A stretch of 64,000 nt of DNA from positions 372,001-436,000 of the forward strand of contig NZ_JAUZDX010000003.1 in NCBI RefSeq assembly GCF_030704685.1, in the 5' to 3' direction. Of this stretch, positions 53,399 to 61,791 are shown piece by piece (position 1 is the first letter of the stretch; each line of letters starts with the position of its first letter). This DNA comes from Acidovorax sp. A1169 (GTDB lineage Bacteria > Pseudomonadota > Gammaproteobacteria > Burkholderiales > Burkholderiaceae_C). The notes below the pieces were generated by a model. That model had not been told where the DNA came from and made no database searches. It worked only from the letters and a program-made list of their open reading frames with translations. A program made the position numbers and the translations under genes.

Positions 53399-54160
53399 TC
53401 ACGGCGCCAACGTCCGGGTGTGTACTTTGAAATTTTCGTCGATATAAACACCGGTGTCTGGCGCGCTGTTGCCTCCGCAATCAAAACCTTGCAACCTGAA
53501 TATTGTCGAATTCTCGAACTGCGCCTTGATCTCCTTGTGCTTGCCGGAGCGGCGCGAGTACTCCACAATTTTTTCACCCCCGTCAGCTGTAGTGCTCCGC
53601 TTGATGTAGCTCTTACCTAAGTGACGAGAGTATCGGACTACTTTCGTCAAGTAGTTGACGCTGACACTGTAGCTGGAATTTTTATCGTATCCAACGGAAA
53701 GCTCTTCCATACCGATAAGCTCAAAGTCACTGATTTTTGCGTTATATCGAAATTTTCGGGTAACGCTTTCCGCTCGAGAAGCATCGGCATAGCTGACTGC
53801 TTGGACAATCAGCGCATTTTTTTCCATGCTTATGTTGTAAAACTTGTCAGGTTCGCAGAATTGGCCAGATACGGAAATTGGTTTGTAACCACCATCCAGT
53901 GCGCCCGAAAAAACCACCAGCCTTTCCTCCTGTCGCCCGTCTTTAGCCCCAGAAAGAACAACGATGGCCGCATAGTCGTTAACGCCATCCCCATCCATAT
54001 CACCCTCATTACCCCCTCGGATGCTGAACTGATTACCAGGGAACACCGCACCTATGGCCGCATGAATTCGGCCGGATTTTTCGACCGCATCATGGGCGGT
54101 AGCAGTGCTTGAAGCAAAAACAGACAGTACGAGTGCAGCGCACCAAGGAAAATTTCTCAT
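53399..54160 (-). CDS. Hypothetical secreted protein with EF-hand-like loop
   Basis: A 253-residue protein with a signal peptide (MRNFPWCAALVLSVFASSTA, cleavage near TAHD). An Asp-rich loop GDMDGDGVNDYAAI (about 50-63) looks like a calcium site as in dockerin or FG-GAP repeats, the only one in the chain. The rest is beta-rich with many Tyr, Ser and Lys (SVGYDKNSSYSVSVNYL). GC is clearly lower than in the flanks and codon use is unlike the neighbours, so horizontal gain is likely. No family recognised. Confidence 0.72.
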   Translation of the reverse strand: MRNFPWCAALVLSVFASSTATAHDAVEKSGRIHAAIGAVFPGNQFSIRGGNEGDMDGDGVNDYAAIVVLSGAKDGRQEERLVVFSGALDGGYKPISVSGQFCEPDKFYNISMEKNALIVQAVSYADASRAESVTRKFRYNAKISDFELIGMEELSVGYDKNSSYSVSVNYLTKVVRYSRHLGKSYIKRSTTADGGEKIVEYSRRSGKHKEIKAQFENSTIFRLQGFDCGGNSAPDTGVYIDENFKVHTRTLAP

Positions 54161-54339
54161 ACAAAACCCAATGTAATTCCTCTTGCAAACTTCCGCACAG
54201 GCTGGATCGGGTTTTTACGGGCACTGGCTTCGCCTCGACCGATCGACGCCATCGTAGCAGCGGCTGTAGTGGGCACAAAGCAGCCCACTGAACCTCATCG
54301 ATTGCAAAGGTAGCTGACTCGCCACTCGCACCAAGCCCC

Positions 54340-55245
54340 CTACCCGCCCCGTGGCGCATGCACCGCCATCAGCTCCACCACCCAGTCGATGAACACCCGC
54401 AGCTGCTTGCTCACATAGCGATTGGGCGGGTAGGCCACATACAGGGGCATGGCATCGATGCGCCAGTCCGTGAACAGCGGCACCAGCGCACCGCTGGCGA
54501 CATGCTGCCGGGCCATGTAATGGGGCAGCCACAGCGCGCCCAGGCCGGACAAGCCGGCGGTGAGGTAGGTGTTGCCGTCGTCGATGGCCAGCACGTAGCG
54601 CCCGCCGACCTTGGCCGTCTCGCGGCCCTTGCGCATGGCGCAAGGCAGGTCTCCGTCCCACCGGTAGCGCACGATGCGGTGGCGCGGGTCGCGCAGTTCA
54701 TCGGGGTGCGAGGGCGTGCCCGCCTGCGACAGGTAGGACGGTGCGGCATACACGCCCAGCTGCAGGTCGCCCACGTGGCGTGCGACCAGCCCTTGGTCCT
54801 TGATTTCGCCGCCGCGCACCACGCAATCGACGTTATCGCCGATCAGGTCGACCTTGCGGTCGCTGGCGCCCATGTCGAGCTGGATGTCGGGGAAGCGGGC
54901 ATGGAAAGCGGGCAGCGCCGGCACCAGGAGGATGTTGGCCAGGGGGCTGGGCACGTCCACGCGCAGCAGGCCGCGCGGGGCCGTGGGGGCGCCGGGGAGG
55001 TTGCCTTCGATGTCTTCGAGCTCCGCCAGCAGGCGCACCACCCGCTCGTAGTAGACGGCGCCATCGGTGGTGACGTTGACCCGGCGGGTCGTGCGGTGCA
55101 GCAGCTTGAGCTGCAGGCGCGCCTCCAGCTGCTGCACCAGCTGGGTCACCGTGGTGCGGCTCAAGCCGAGGTTGTCGGCTGCCTTGGTGAAGCTGCCCGA
55201 CTCGACCACCCGCACAAAGGCCCGCATGCCGTCAAACCTGTCCAC
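54340..55245 (-). CDS. LysR family transcriptional regulator
   Basis: A 301-residue LysR regulator of the AaeR/DmlR-like group. Helix-turn-helix: MDRFDGMRAFVRVVESGSFT, NLGLSRTTVTQLVQQLEARLQ, and the wing LHRTTRRVNVTTDG. The effector domain (about 90-300) includes VDVPSPLANILLVPALPAF and ends LRVFIDWVVELMA. It is divergent from the RidA gene at 55361 with a 115-base gap that contains an inverted repeat, so it probably regulates that gene. Confidence 0.92.
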   Translation of the reverse strand: MDRFDGMRAFVRVVESGSFTKAADNLGLSRTTVTQLVQQLEARLQLKLLHRTTRRVNVTTDGAVYYERVVRLLAELEDIEGNLPGAPTAPRGLLRVDVPSPLANILLVPALPAFHARFPDIQLDMGASDRKVDLIGDNVDCVVRGGEIKDQGLVARHVGDLQLGVYAAPSYLSQAGTPSHPDELRDPRHRIVRYRWDGDLPCAMRKGRETAKVGGRYVLAIDDGNTYLTAGLSGLGALWLPHYMARQHVASGALVPLFTDWRIDAMPLYVAYPPNRYVSKQLRVFIDWVVELMAVHAPRGG

Positions 55246-55259
55246 AGGGCTCTCCCAAA

Positions 55260-55316
55260 GATTGTCCTTATTTTACAAACAGTGATGCAGGAGATGGTGG
55301 CTTTATCCAAACAATC
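55260..55316. promoter_or_regulatory. Inverted repeat in LysR/RidA gap
   Basis: GATTGT at 55260-55265 pairs with ACAATC at 55311-55316 across a 45-base AT-rich stretch. The wide spacing fits two half-sites bound by a LysR tetramer that bends DNA. Functional role is inferred. Confidence 0.3.
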
Positions 55317-55360
55317 GCCAGGGCTACAGTGACTGCACCAACCCACCCATGGAGCCCCCA

Positions 55361-55753
55361 ATGAGCCAAAGCAAAGCCATTTTCCCCGCCGGTCGCCAGG
55401 ATCTGTATGCCAACCACCGGTACTCGGCAGCCATCCAGTCCGGCGATCTGCTGTTCGTCTCTGGCCAGGTCGGCAGCCGCAGCGACGGCTCGCCCGAGCC
55501 CGACTTCGAAGCCCAGGTGCGCCTGGCCTTCACCAACCTGCAAGCGACGCTGAAGGCAGGCGGCTGCAGCCTCGGCGACATCGTGGATGTGACCACCTTC
55601 CACACCGATCCGCAGAAGCAGTTCGAGACGGTTCTGGCCGTGAAGAACGATGTCTTCCCCAGCGCCCCCTACCCCAACTGGACGGCGCTCGGGGTCACCT
55701 GGCTGGCAGGGTTCGACTTTGAGATCAAGGTGATCGCGCGGATTCCGGGTTGA
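55361..55753 (+). CDS. RidA family protein
   Basis: A 130-residue Rid/YjgF trimer protein. It has SGDLLFVSGQVGSRSDGSPE, FEAQVRLAFTNLQATLKAGG and a final NWTALGVTWLAGFDFEIKV. The position of the substrate Arg in archetypal RidA (P-x-R-x-x) is taken by PNWTALG, so it belongs to a non-deaminase Rid subfamily. ATG 55361 (MSQSKAIF) is chosen over 55349 since it gives the usual N-terminus. It is divergent from a LysR gene. It probably handles a reactive enamine, imine or acyl metabolite. Confidence 0.88.
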   Translation: MSQSKAIFPAGRQDLYANHRYSAAIQSGDLLFVSGQVGSRSDGSPEPDFEAQVRLAFTNLQATLKAGGCSLGDIVDVTTFHTDPQKQFETVLAVKNDVFPSAPYPNWTALGVTWLAGFDFEIKVIARIPG

Positions 55754-55819
55754 CGGGGCTGTGCGGGCTGCGGCTGGCAGAAATCGCCATGCCGAATCCG
55801 CACAGGGCCTCGACCGCGC

Positions 55820-56464
55820 CTAGATCCTCACGAGGTTGTGCATCGACAGCGCGCCGAAAGGCAGCGAGGCGAGCGGCCCACCGACATCGAGCGCGCCCAG
55901 GTCGATCGGGAAGAAGCCGGTGGCTTCGATGATGCCGCGCACCTCGGCCTTTGCGGCGGCATCGTCGCCCGAGTAGAACAAGACACGCTTGCCCCCTGCC
56001 ACCGCCGGCTGCTGCAGCACGTTGACGTCCAGGTGGTTGAACGCCTTGACGACCCGGGCCCCTGCTGCAAACTGCTGGATGATCTGGCTGGAGTGCTTTC
56101 CTCCCAGGTCCACGGCCTTGATGCCATAGGCGGCAAGGGGATTGCCTGGGTCTTTGGCGTCCGGCGATGCGGGGTCGATGAATTCCACGGGGTTGGTGCC
56201 ATCGATCACGATGCGGCCGTTCCAGGCCGGCAAGCCGCCCAGCACTTTCTGCGCGTCGGTCCAGCGCACGGCAACCATCACGATGTCTGCGCTTGCAGCC
56301 TCTTGCACGGTGCCTGCCTTGATGGAGGGCCCGATCTCTGCGACCAGCGCTGCCAGCGATTCAGGCCCGCGGCTGTTGGCGATGGTGGCCGAGATGCCGT
56401 TTTTGGCGAGAGCGCGGGCGAAGTTGGAGCCCAGGGCGCCGGAGCCGATGATGCCGATAGTCAT
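55820..56464 (-). CDS. NADPH-dependent F420 reductase-like oxidoreductase
   Basis: A 214-residue Rossmann protein of the family that includes archaeal F420H2:NADP oxidoreductase. Cofactor site: TIGIIGSGALGSNFARALAK followed by NSRGPESLA, where Ser-Arg favours NADPH. Other marks are VMVAVRWTDAQKVL, DGTNPVEF and VKAFNHLDV. Proteobacteria of this group lack F420, so the electron acceptor is probably a different flavin or a small metabolite. It is in line with, and 159 bases from, an Rrf2 gene at 56624-57070. Confidence 0.9.
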   Translation of the reverse strand: MTIGIIGSGALGSNFARALAKNGISATIANSRGPESLAALVAEIGPSIKAGTVQEAASADIVMVAVRWTDAQKVLGGLPAWNGRIVIDGTNPVEFIDPASPDAKDPGNPLAAYGIKAVDLGGKHSSQIIQQFAAGARVVKAFNHLDVNVLQQPAVAGGKRVLFYSGDDAAAKAEVRGIIEATGFFPIDLGALDVGGPLASLPFGALSMHNLVRI

Positions 56465-56582
56465 TTGATTTCCTTTGAAGGTATGCAGGGGGATGAAAAA
56501 CCGGAGCTGCCCGCCCCTCGCAATCCAGGCAGCTCCCTCGATGAAAACCAGGAAATTCTGGTTTTTAATGAATGTGTGTCAC

Positions 56583-56595
56583 TGTCACTATGACA
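56583..56595. promoter_or_regulatory. TGTCA-CTA-TGACA palindrome
   Basis: Perfect 5-bp inverted repeat at 56583-56587 and 56591-56595, in the promoter region of the F420-reductase-like gene. It is a candidate operator for the neighbouring Rrf2 protein. Confidence 0.4.
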
Positions 56596-56623
56596 TTTTT
56601 GAACAAAAAATAGACGTCCGCAG

Positions 56624-57070
56624 TCACCAGACGAGAGGGATGGAGAACTTGCCGAGCCGGGCCACTTCGCCAGCGACATCTGCAACGGTGGTTTTGGCCA
56701 GCTCTTGCTCCAGGGCGCTGCGCGCCCGGGCCAGGGTGGGTTGCAGCGCCTGCAGAATATTGCCGCCCACCGCGCAGTTCTCGCACGGCGGTGTGCGATG
56801 GAGCGAAAAAAGCTCGGGGTCTTCGACGGCTTCGTACACATCCAGCAGCCGGATGTCGCCAGCAGCCTTGGCCAACATCGCCCCGCCGCCAGCGCCCAGT
56901 TGCGAACGGGTGAATCCGGCTTCGCCCAGCCGCGACAGCAGGCCCCGTATCACCACAGCGCTGGTGTTGACCGAGTACGCGAGATCTTCGGATCGCATGG
57001 GCGTGCCATCGCTGACGGCCAAGGCGGTCAGGACGTGCACTGCAACGGCGAAGCGGGTACTGGTGGGCAT
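56624..57070 (-). CDS. Rrf2 family transcriptional regulator
   Basis: A 148-residue Rrf2 regulator. N-terminal DNA-binding part: TSTRFAVAVHVLTALAVSDG and MRSEDLAYSVNTSAVVIRGL, then the wing GAGGGAMLAK. Two cysteines occur in PPCENCAVGG (about 96-99), a C-x-x-C pair that could be redox- or metal-sensing; the third Cys needed for an IscR/NsrR-type cluster is not present. It lies upstream of the F420-reductase-like gene in the same direction and probably represses it and itself. A TGTGTA/TACACA repeat precedes it. Confidence 0.9.
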   Translation of the reverse strand: MPTSTRFAVAVHVLTALAVSDGTPMRSEDLAYSVNTSAVVIRGLLSRLGEAGFTRSQLGAGGGAMLAKAAGDIRLLDVYEAVEDPELFSLHRTPPCENCAVGGNILQALQPTLARARSALEQELAKTTVADVAGEVARLGKFSIPLVW

Positions 57071-57096
57071 GGAGAAAGTTGATTCTTTTTTGCTTG

Positions 57097-57119
57097 TGTG
57101 TAGATGACTTTATTACACA
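57097..57119. promoter_or_regulatory. Inverted repeat upstream of Rrf2 gene
   Basis: TGTGTA at 57097-57102 and TACACA at 57114-57119, perfect 6-bp arms with 11 bases between, 27 bases upstream of the Rrf2 start in an AT-rich stretch. Probable autoregulatory site. Confidence 0.45.
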
Positions 57120-57481
57120 TATTTTTGATTGTCAATGGGCGGACGGAAACAGCGGCACAAGGTGCGATGGCATTTCGGCAGCCGCTGTGCCTGAAGCAGC
57201 CGCTTCGTGCGCTACCGACGTGCAAAGCCGCGCCCGGGGTGGCGTCATTGCGGTGCAGGACCGCGCTCACGCCCGCGGCCTGGTGTCATGTGCCACGTTG
57301 CCTGTCACATGACAGTCACTGTGGGCCAGCAGTACTTACCCCTGTGGCGGCCCGTAGTGCAGGGCAATAGCATCCCTCTTCGTTGCAACCTGCAACGATC
57401 ACAGCGTCCTCGGCATCAAACTTGCTGATAGGGACGACCAGGAAATGCATACCCGCATTTTCTGGTTTGTGATTATTTGTC

Positions 57482-57498
57482 ATCAAACACAATTTGAT
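57482..57498. promoter_or_regulatory. ATCAAA/TTTGAT repeat before porin ribosome site
   Basis: Perfect 6-bp inverted repeat with a 5-base spacer ending just before the AGAGGG ribosome site of the porin gene. It could be an operator or form a small leader hairpin that modulates translation. Confidence 0.4.
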
Positions 57499-57514
57499 AG
57501 AGGGAACCTTGCCA

Positions 57515-58483
57515 ATGAAAACGATGAATCGCTGCGCCATTGCAGCGCTGGCCCTGGTGGGCACGACTGCTGCGTTTGCCCAGAGCAGCGTGACCCTGTA
57601 TGGCCGGATCAACACCACGTTCGAGCGCCAGAAGGATGGCGACGTGTCCAAGACCGGGCTGTTCAACAACTCCTCCCGCTTCGGCTTCAAGGGCCAGGAA
57701 GACCTGGGCGGCGGCTTGAAGGCGGGCTTCCAGCTGGAAAGCGGCTTTGACTCCAGCACCGGTGCCACGGACTCCCACGGTGTCTTCGCGCGCCAGAGCG
57801 AGGTGAACCTCTCCGGCGGCTTCGGCATGGTGCGCATGGGCAACTTCACCTCAGAGTCGTACTACGCCACCGCTGACTACATCAGCAACCACAACCACGA
57901 CACCGGTTCGTCGGCAGATGCGCTGTATGCCTACCCGGCACGCGACGTGAACAAGATCGCCTACCGCACCCCGAGCTTCGGTGGCGCCACGTTCGAGGCC
58001 GGCTGGGCCATGCACGAGAAGGTGAGCGGCACGGGCGGCAAGAACAGCGTCGACCTGGCCGCCAACTACGCCATCGGCGCGCTGGGCCTGGGTGCCGGCT
58101 ACTCCAAGCTCGACGACCAGAGCCAGTTTGCCGTGCGCGCTTCGTACTCGACCGGCCCGTTCGTGCTGGGCGCCTACGTGCAACGCGACAAGAACGCCTT
58201 CGTCGCCAACGGCGGCAACCGCACCAACGTGCGCCTGTCGGCCGCCTACATCGTGAATGTGTCCGAGTTCCACCTGAACGTGGGCCGCGCCGGCGACTAC
58301 TCGCGCGTGGACAACACGGCCGCCACCCAATACACGCTGGGCTACAACTACCACCTGAGCAAGCGGACCAAGATCTATACCTACTACACCCGCATCAACA
58401 ACAACCAGGCAGCCAACTACGGCGTATCGGCTGCCGGCAACGACTTCAGCTCGTTCGCCATGGGGGTGCGCCACAACTTCTGA
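57515..58483 (+). CDS. Gram-negative porin (beta-proteobacterial OmpC/Omp32-like)
   Basis: A 322-residue trimeric outer-membrane porin. Signal MKTMNRCAIAALALVGTTAA is cleaved near AFAQ. The mature chain starts SSVTLYGRINTTFERQKD, as in Omp32 of Acidovorax, with alternating strands such as GSRFGFKGQEDLGGGLKAGF (with the spelling NSSRFGFKG) and FRMGNFTSES-like loops; it ends with Phe (MGVRHNF), needed for barrel assembly. The ATG at 57515 follows AGAGGG. A strong terminator lies after the gene. It is shorter than most family members (about 350). Confidence 0.94.
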   Translation: MKTMNRCAIAALALVGTTAAFAQSSVTLYGRINTTFERQKDGDVSKTGLFNNSSRFGFKGQEDLGGGLKAGFQLESGFDSSTGATDSHGVFARQSEVNLSGGFGMVRMGNFTSESYYATADYISNHNHDTGSSADALYAYPARDVNKIAYRTPSFGGATFEAGWAMHEKVSGTGGKNSVDLAANYAIGALGLGAGYSKLDDQSQFAVRASYSTGPFVLGAYVQRDKNAFVANGGNRTNVRLSAAYIVNVSEFHLNVGRAGDYSRVDNTAATQYTLGYNYHLSKRTKIYTYYTRINNNQAANYGVSAAGNDFSSFAMGVRHNF

Positions 58484-58555
58484 TGGCCCAGGGCTTACGC
58501 TCCTGGCACACGCTGCTGCCCTGACTGGTGGGAGGGCAGAGACACAGCACATTGG

Positions 58556-58587
58556 CCCGCACTTCACCATGGAGTGCGGGTTTTTTT
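58556..58587 (+). terminator. Rho-independent terminator after porin gene
   Basis: CCCGCACT (58556-58563) and AGTGCGGG (58573-58580) form a perfect 8-bp stem followed directly by TTTTTTT at 58581-58587. Clear intrinsic terminator for the porin transcript. Confidence 0.9.
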
Positions 58588-58709
58588 ATGCCCGGCAATG
58601 GTGAATCGCCCCGCTTGCGGGCCGGCGCCTTGCCGACGGTACCCATCCGCCGCGCTGGTATCCTGCGCCCAGACCTGCCCTCAGCCGGAACACCCGCAAC
58701 GCTCCACCC

Positions 58710-59297
58710 ATGGCCCCAGACACCCCCCTGCCCGAACTGATGGCGCGCGTTGCCCTGCAAGACCGCGCGGCGTTCAAATCCCTGTACCAGGCCACCTGCG
58801 GAAGTCTGTTTTCGGTGGCGCTGCGTATATTGAGGAATGAAAACTGGGCAGACGACGTGCTGCAAGAGGCCTACGTGAACATCTGGCACAACGCGGCAGC
58901 TTACAGGCCGGGTGCGGGCGCGCCGATGACCTGGATGATCAACATCGTGCGCAACAAGGCCATCGACGCGCTGCGCGCGCGCAAGGCCGAGCGGGCCGCG
59001 ACCACCGACCTGGGCGAGGATGCCCCGGACGCCCAGGACAGGTTGGCCGCCGATGCCGCCCACGAACCCCAGCAACTGCTGGACGACAGCCTGGTGAAGG
59101 CCAAGATCGCCGGCTGCATGGGCGCGCTGCCGGCCGCGCAGCGCCAGGCGCTGGCGCTGGCCTACTACCGGGGCATGGTGCACACCGAGATTGCCCAGGT
59201 GCTCAATGCCCCGCTGGGCACGGCCAAGGGCTGGGTGCGGCGCGGGCTGGAGCAGCTCAAGTCCTGCCTTGAAGCTGCGGGGGTGACGCAGCCATGA
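58710..59297 (+). CDS. ECF RNA polymerase sigma factor
   Basis: A 195-residue extracytoplasmic-function sigma factor. Region 2: RAAFKSLYQATCGSLFSVAL, NWADDVLQEAYVNIWHNAAAY and the region 2.4 part MTWMINIVRNKAIDALR. Region 4: LPAAQRQALALAYYRGMVHT and APLGTAKGWVRRGLEQL. It resembles the SigK/RpoE group with RskA-type anti-sigma factors and is followed by such a gene after 10 bases. In relatives this pair responds to oxidative stress; targets may include the fasciclin and photolyase genes at 44.5-50.9 kb, by analogy only. Confidence 0.93.
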   Translation: MAPDTPLPELMARVALQDRAAFKSLYQATCGSLFSVALRILRNENWADDVLQEAYVNIWHNAAAYRPGAGAPMTWMINIVRNKAIDALRARKAERAATTDLGEDAPDAQDRLAADAAHEPQQLLDDSLVKAKIAGCMGALPAAQRQALALAYYRGMVHTEIAQVLNAPLGTAKGWVRRGLEQLKSCLEAAGVTQP

Positions 59298-59307
59298 ACT
59301 ATCAGCC

Positions 59308-60054
59308 ATGAACTACCTGATGCCCGAACGCCTGGACCGGCTGGCCCGCGAGTACGCGCTGGGCACGCTGGCCGGCCCCGCGCGGCGCCGCTTCGAGCGC
59401 GTGCTGCAGTCGTCGCCCGCCGCATCGATGGCGGTCGATGTCTGGCGCCAGCGCTTGGCGGTGCTGGACCTGTCTACCGTGCCAAGGCAGCCGCCCGAGG
59501 CGAGCTGGCAGCAGATCGAGCGGCGCCTGTTCGGCACGCCCCAGCCACCAATGGCGCAATCGGGCTGGCAGCGGCTGCTGTTGGCCCTTCGGGGTCTGCT
59601 GTCGGGACGCACCATAGCGGGCGCGCTGGCCGGCCTGCTGCTGTGCGCGGTGCTGGTACGCGTGGCGCCCGGCATGCTGGGCCTGGAGCCCCGGGCCGAT
59701 GCGCTGCCCGCCAGCTATGTGGGCCTGCTGCTCGATGCCGGCGGCAAGCCCACGCTGGTGGCCAGCTCGCGCCGCCAGGGGCGCCAGCTCACGGTCAAGC
59801 TGCTGCAGCCGCTGGCCGTGCCTGCCGGGCAGGTGGCCCAGCTGTGGGCGCTGCCCAAGGACGGCGGCGCACCGCTGCCGGTGGGCGTGGTGCCGGCCAG
59901 CGGCTCGGCCCGCATCACCCTGCCCGACACGTCGGAAAAGCTGTTCTTCACGGTGTCGCAGCTGGCGGTGAGCTTCGAGCCGGCAGCGGTGCAGGCCGGG
60001 GGGGCACCCTCGGGGTCGTTCGCGCTCATCGGGCACTGCGTCAAGGTCTGGTGA
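59308..60054 (+). CDS. RskA-type membrane anti-sigma factor
   Basis: A 248-residue membrane protein. The cytoplasmic N-terminal part (about 1-90) has LDRLAREYALGTLAGPARRRF, typical of sigma-binding anti-sigma domains but without the His-Cys-Cys zinc motif. One helix spans about 97-118 (IAGALAGLLLCAVLVRVAPG). The periplasmic RskA domain follows (PASYVGLLLDAGGKPTLVAS, VAQLWALPKDGG, LFFTVSQLAVSFEP). It should hold the sigma factor at the membrane until a signal triggers release or proteolysis. The gene lies 10 bases after the sigma gene. Confidence 0.92.
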   Translation: MNYLMPERLDRLAREYALGTLAGPARRRFERVLQSSPAASMAVDVWRQRLAVLDLSTVPRQPPEASWQQIERRLFGTPQPPMAQSGWQRLLLALRGLLSGRTIAGALAGLLLCAVLVRVAPGMLGLEPRADALPASYVGLLLDAGGKPTLVASSRRQGRQLTVKLLQPLAVPAGQVAQLWALPKDGGAPLPVGVVPASGSARITLPDTSEKLFFTVSQLAVSFEPAAVQAGGAPSGSFALIGHCVKVW

Positions 60055-60159
60055 GGCAGCGCACAAAAAATCTGCCTCCCGGTGATCCGTCTGCCCTCCG
60101 CCGCCGTAAGTAGCTTCGGTGCCTTTTGTTTCACCGCCATTTGAAGAAGGAAGAACGCA

Positions 60160-60714
60160 ATGACTGCCCACACCACCCCCACTGCCCCCACCGCCAGATT
60201 GCTCACCCTGTCCGCCGCCACGCTGGCGCTGCTGCTCGCCCAAGCGGCGCATGCAGCCGACCACCCGCCGGTGTTCCCCGCACGGCCCGCAGCCGCGCCC
60301 GCCGCGGCCCCGGCACCCGCCCCGGCTGCGGACAAGCTGGCCCAGGCGCGCTACCTGACGCGGTCGCTGCAGTGGCCAGCGGCGCTCGATGAGCTCAAGC
60401 GCATCAACGACACCGGCAGTGCCGACTGGCACAATCTGATGGGCTACACGCTGCGCAACAGCAAGGCGCCGGACCTGGCTGCCGCCGAGAAGCACTACGC
60501 CGAGGCGCTGCGCATCGACCCGCGCCACCGCAATGCGCTGGAGTATTCGGGCGAGCTGTACCTGATGAAGGGCGACCTGGACAAGGCGCAGGCGCGCCTG
60601 GCCACGCTGGCGAGCGAGTGCGGCGCCAGCGGTTGCCAGCAGCAGGCGCAGCTGCAGGCCGCGATCGAGCGCTATAAGGCGGCGGGCAACAAGTACGTGC
60701 CGTCGAATTGGTAA
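60160..60714 (+). CDS. Secreted TPR protein
   Basis: A 184-residue periplasmic protein. Signal sequence at about 12-33 with cleavage near AHAAD, then a Pro/Ala linker (about 36-58). Two to three tetratricopeptide repeats follow: LTRSLQWPAALDELKRINDT, WHNLMGYTLRNSKAPDLAAAEKHY shape, and the consensus unit AEALRIDPRHRNALEYSGELY. Two Cys in ASECGASGCQQQ may form a disulfide. It lies 105 bases downstream of the anti-sigma gene in the same direction and may belong to the regulon. TPR proteins act as protein-binding scaffolds; partner unknown. Confidence 0.88.
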   Translation: MTAHTTPTAPTARLLTLSAATLALLLAQAAHAADHPPVFPARPAAAPAAAPAPAPAADKLAQARYLTRSLQWPAALDELKRINDTGSADWHNLMGYTLRNSKAPDLAAAEKHYAEALRIDPRHRNALEYSGELYLMKGDLDKAQARLATLASECGASGCQQQAQLQAAIERYKAAGNKYVPSNW

Positions 60715-60732
60715 GGCAGCGGCCCCTACCCG

Positions 60733-61665
60733 TCAGCACCGCCCCTCGGGCGTCTTCTCCAGATCGCCCAGCTTGTCCACCACCAGCGCGATGAAGGCCG
60801 ACACCGCCAGCGGCAGGTGGCGGCGGCTGGGGTACAGCACGGTGAGGCCCTGGCCCTTGCGCTGGTACTGGGGCAGCACGGGCACGAGCAGGCCGGCCTG
60901 TACATCGAGCCGGGAGATGCCGGCCGGCAGCAGCGCAATGCCCAGGCCGGCCACGGCGGCGCGGCGCAGGGCCTGGGCGGTGTTGGCGCCAAAGCGGCCG
61001 CTGGCCTGTTGCACCTCGTGCACGGCGCCATCGGGGCCCACCAGGCGCCAGGTGCCGCTGCTGCCTGCGTGGCTGGCCGTAATGGCATCGTGCGCGGCCA
61101 GGTCCGCCAGCGAGGCTGGCATGCCGCGCGCGGCCAGGTAGGCGGGGCTGGCCACCAGGCAGTCGCCCCGGGCCGCAAAGAGCTGGCGGCCCACGTAGCC
61201 CGAATCACCCACTTCGCCGCCGCGAAACGCCACGTCGATGCGCTCGGCGATCAGGTCGGAGCGCCCATCGCTGAGCACGAAGTCGAGCCGCACGCGCGGG
61301 TGCGCGGCCAGGAAGGTAGCGATCCACTCCATGGGAAAGAAATCGAAGAAATCCGCAGGCACCGCCACGCGCACCGAGCCGGTGGGCTCGTCGTTGCCCA
61401 GGCGCAGCTCCTGCCCGGCCTCCTGCAGGCCATCGACCGCACCGGCGCAGCGCTCGTGAAAGGCCTCGCCCGCGCTGGTGAGCGTGAGCTTGCGGGTGGA
61501 GCGTTGCAGCAGCCGCGTGCCCAGTTGCGCCTCCAGCTGCTGCACGCGCCGGCTCACGGTGTTGGGTGGCACGCCCAGGCGGCGCGCGGCCTCGGCAAAG
61601 CTGCCGCAACGCACCACCTGCACGAACAGGGCTACGTCGTTCAGGTCGAGCGCGGGTGTGGTCAC
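60733..61665 (-). CDS. LysR family transcriptional regulator
   Basis: A 310-residue LysR regulator of the AaeR/DmlR-like group. Helix-turn-helix: LDLNDVALFVQVVRCGSFAE, LGVPPNTVSRRVQQLEAQLG, and wing LLQRSTRKLTLT. The effector domain spans about 92-300 (VRVAVPADFFDFFPMEWIAT). It is divergent from the FMN reductase/pirin pair with a 126-base gap carrying a 7-bp inverted repeat and probably regulates them. In related genomes such a trio answers quinones or electrophiles; that is inference. Confidence 0.92.
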   Translation of the reverse strand: MTTPALDLNDVALFVQVVRCGSFAEAARRLGVPPNTVSRRVQQLEAQLGTRLLQRSTRKLTLTSAGEAFHERCAGAVDGLQEAGQELRLGNDEPTGSVRVAVPADFFDFFPMEWIATFLAAHPRVRLDFVLSDGRSDLIAERIDVAFRGGEVGDSGYVGRQLFAARGDCLVASPAYLAARGMPASLADLAAHDAITASHAGSSGTWRLVGPDGAVHEVQQASGRFGANTAQALRRAAVAGLGIALLPAGISRLDVQAGLLVPVLPQYQRKGQGLTVLYPSRRHLPLAVSAFIALVVDKLGDLEKTPEGRC

Positions 61666-61695
61666 AGATACCTTTCATTAATGGATGAGTGCAAT

Positions 61696-61724
61696 CCCAT
61701 TGTGCCATCTAGTCAACCAATGGG
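61696..61724. promoter_or_regulatory. Inverted repeat in LysR/FMN reductase gap
   Basis: CCCATTG at 61696-61702 and CAATGGG at 61718-61724, perfect arms with a 15-base spacer that contains TCTAGT. Likely LysR operator overlapping the reductase promoter. Confidence 0.5.
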
Positions 61725-61791
61725 GTACGCCCTAACCTTCATGGCATCGGGGTGCATCGCCCCTCACCACTCCCAGAAAGGACTGCCACCT

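Larger units (their letters stand above)
57071..57514. other. Intergenic region between Rrf2 and porin genes
   Basis: About 440 bases. The left end holds the Rrf2 promoter with its TGTGTA/TACACA repeat; the right end holds the porin leader. The middle contains short open frames without protein character. No RNA gene is recognised, though a long porin leader with hairpins could be subject to small-RNA control. Confidence 0.45.
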
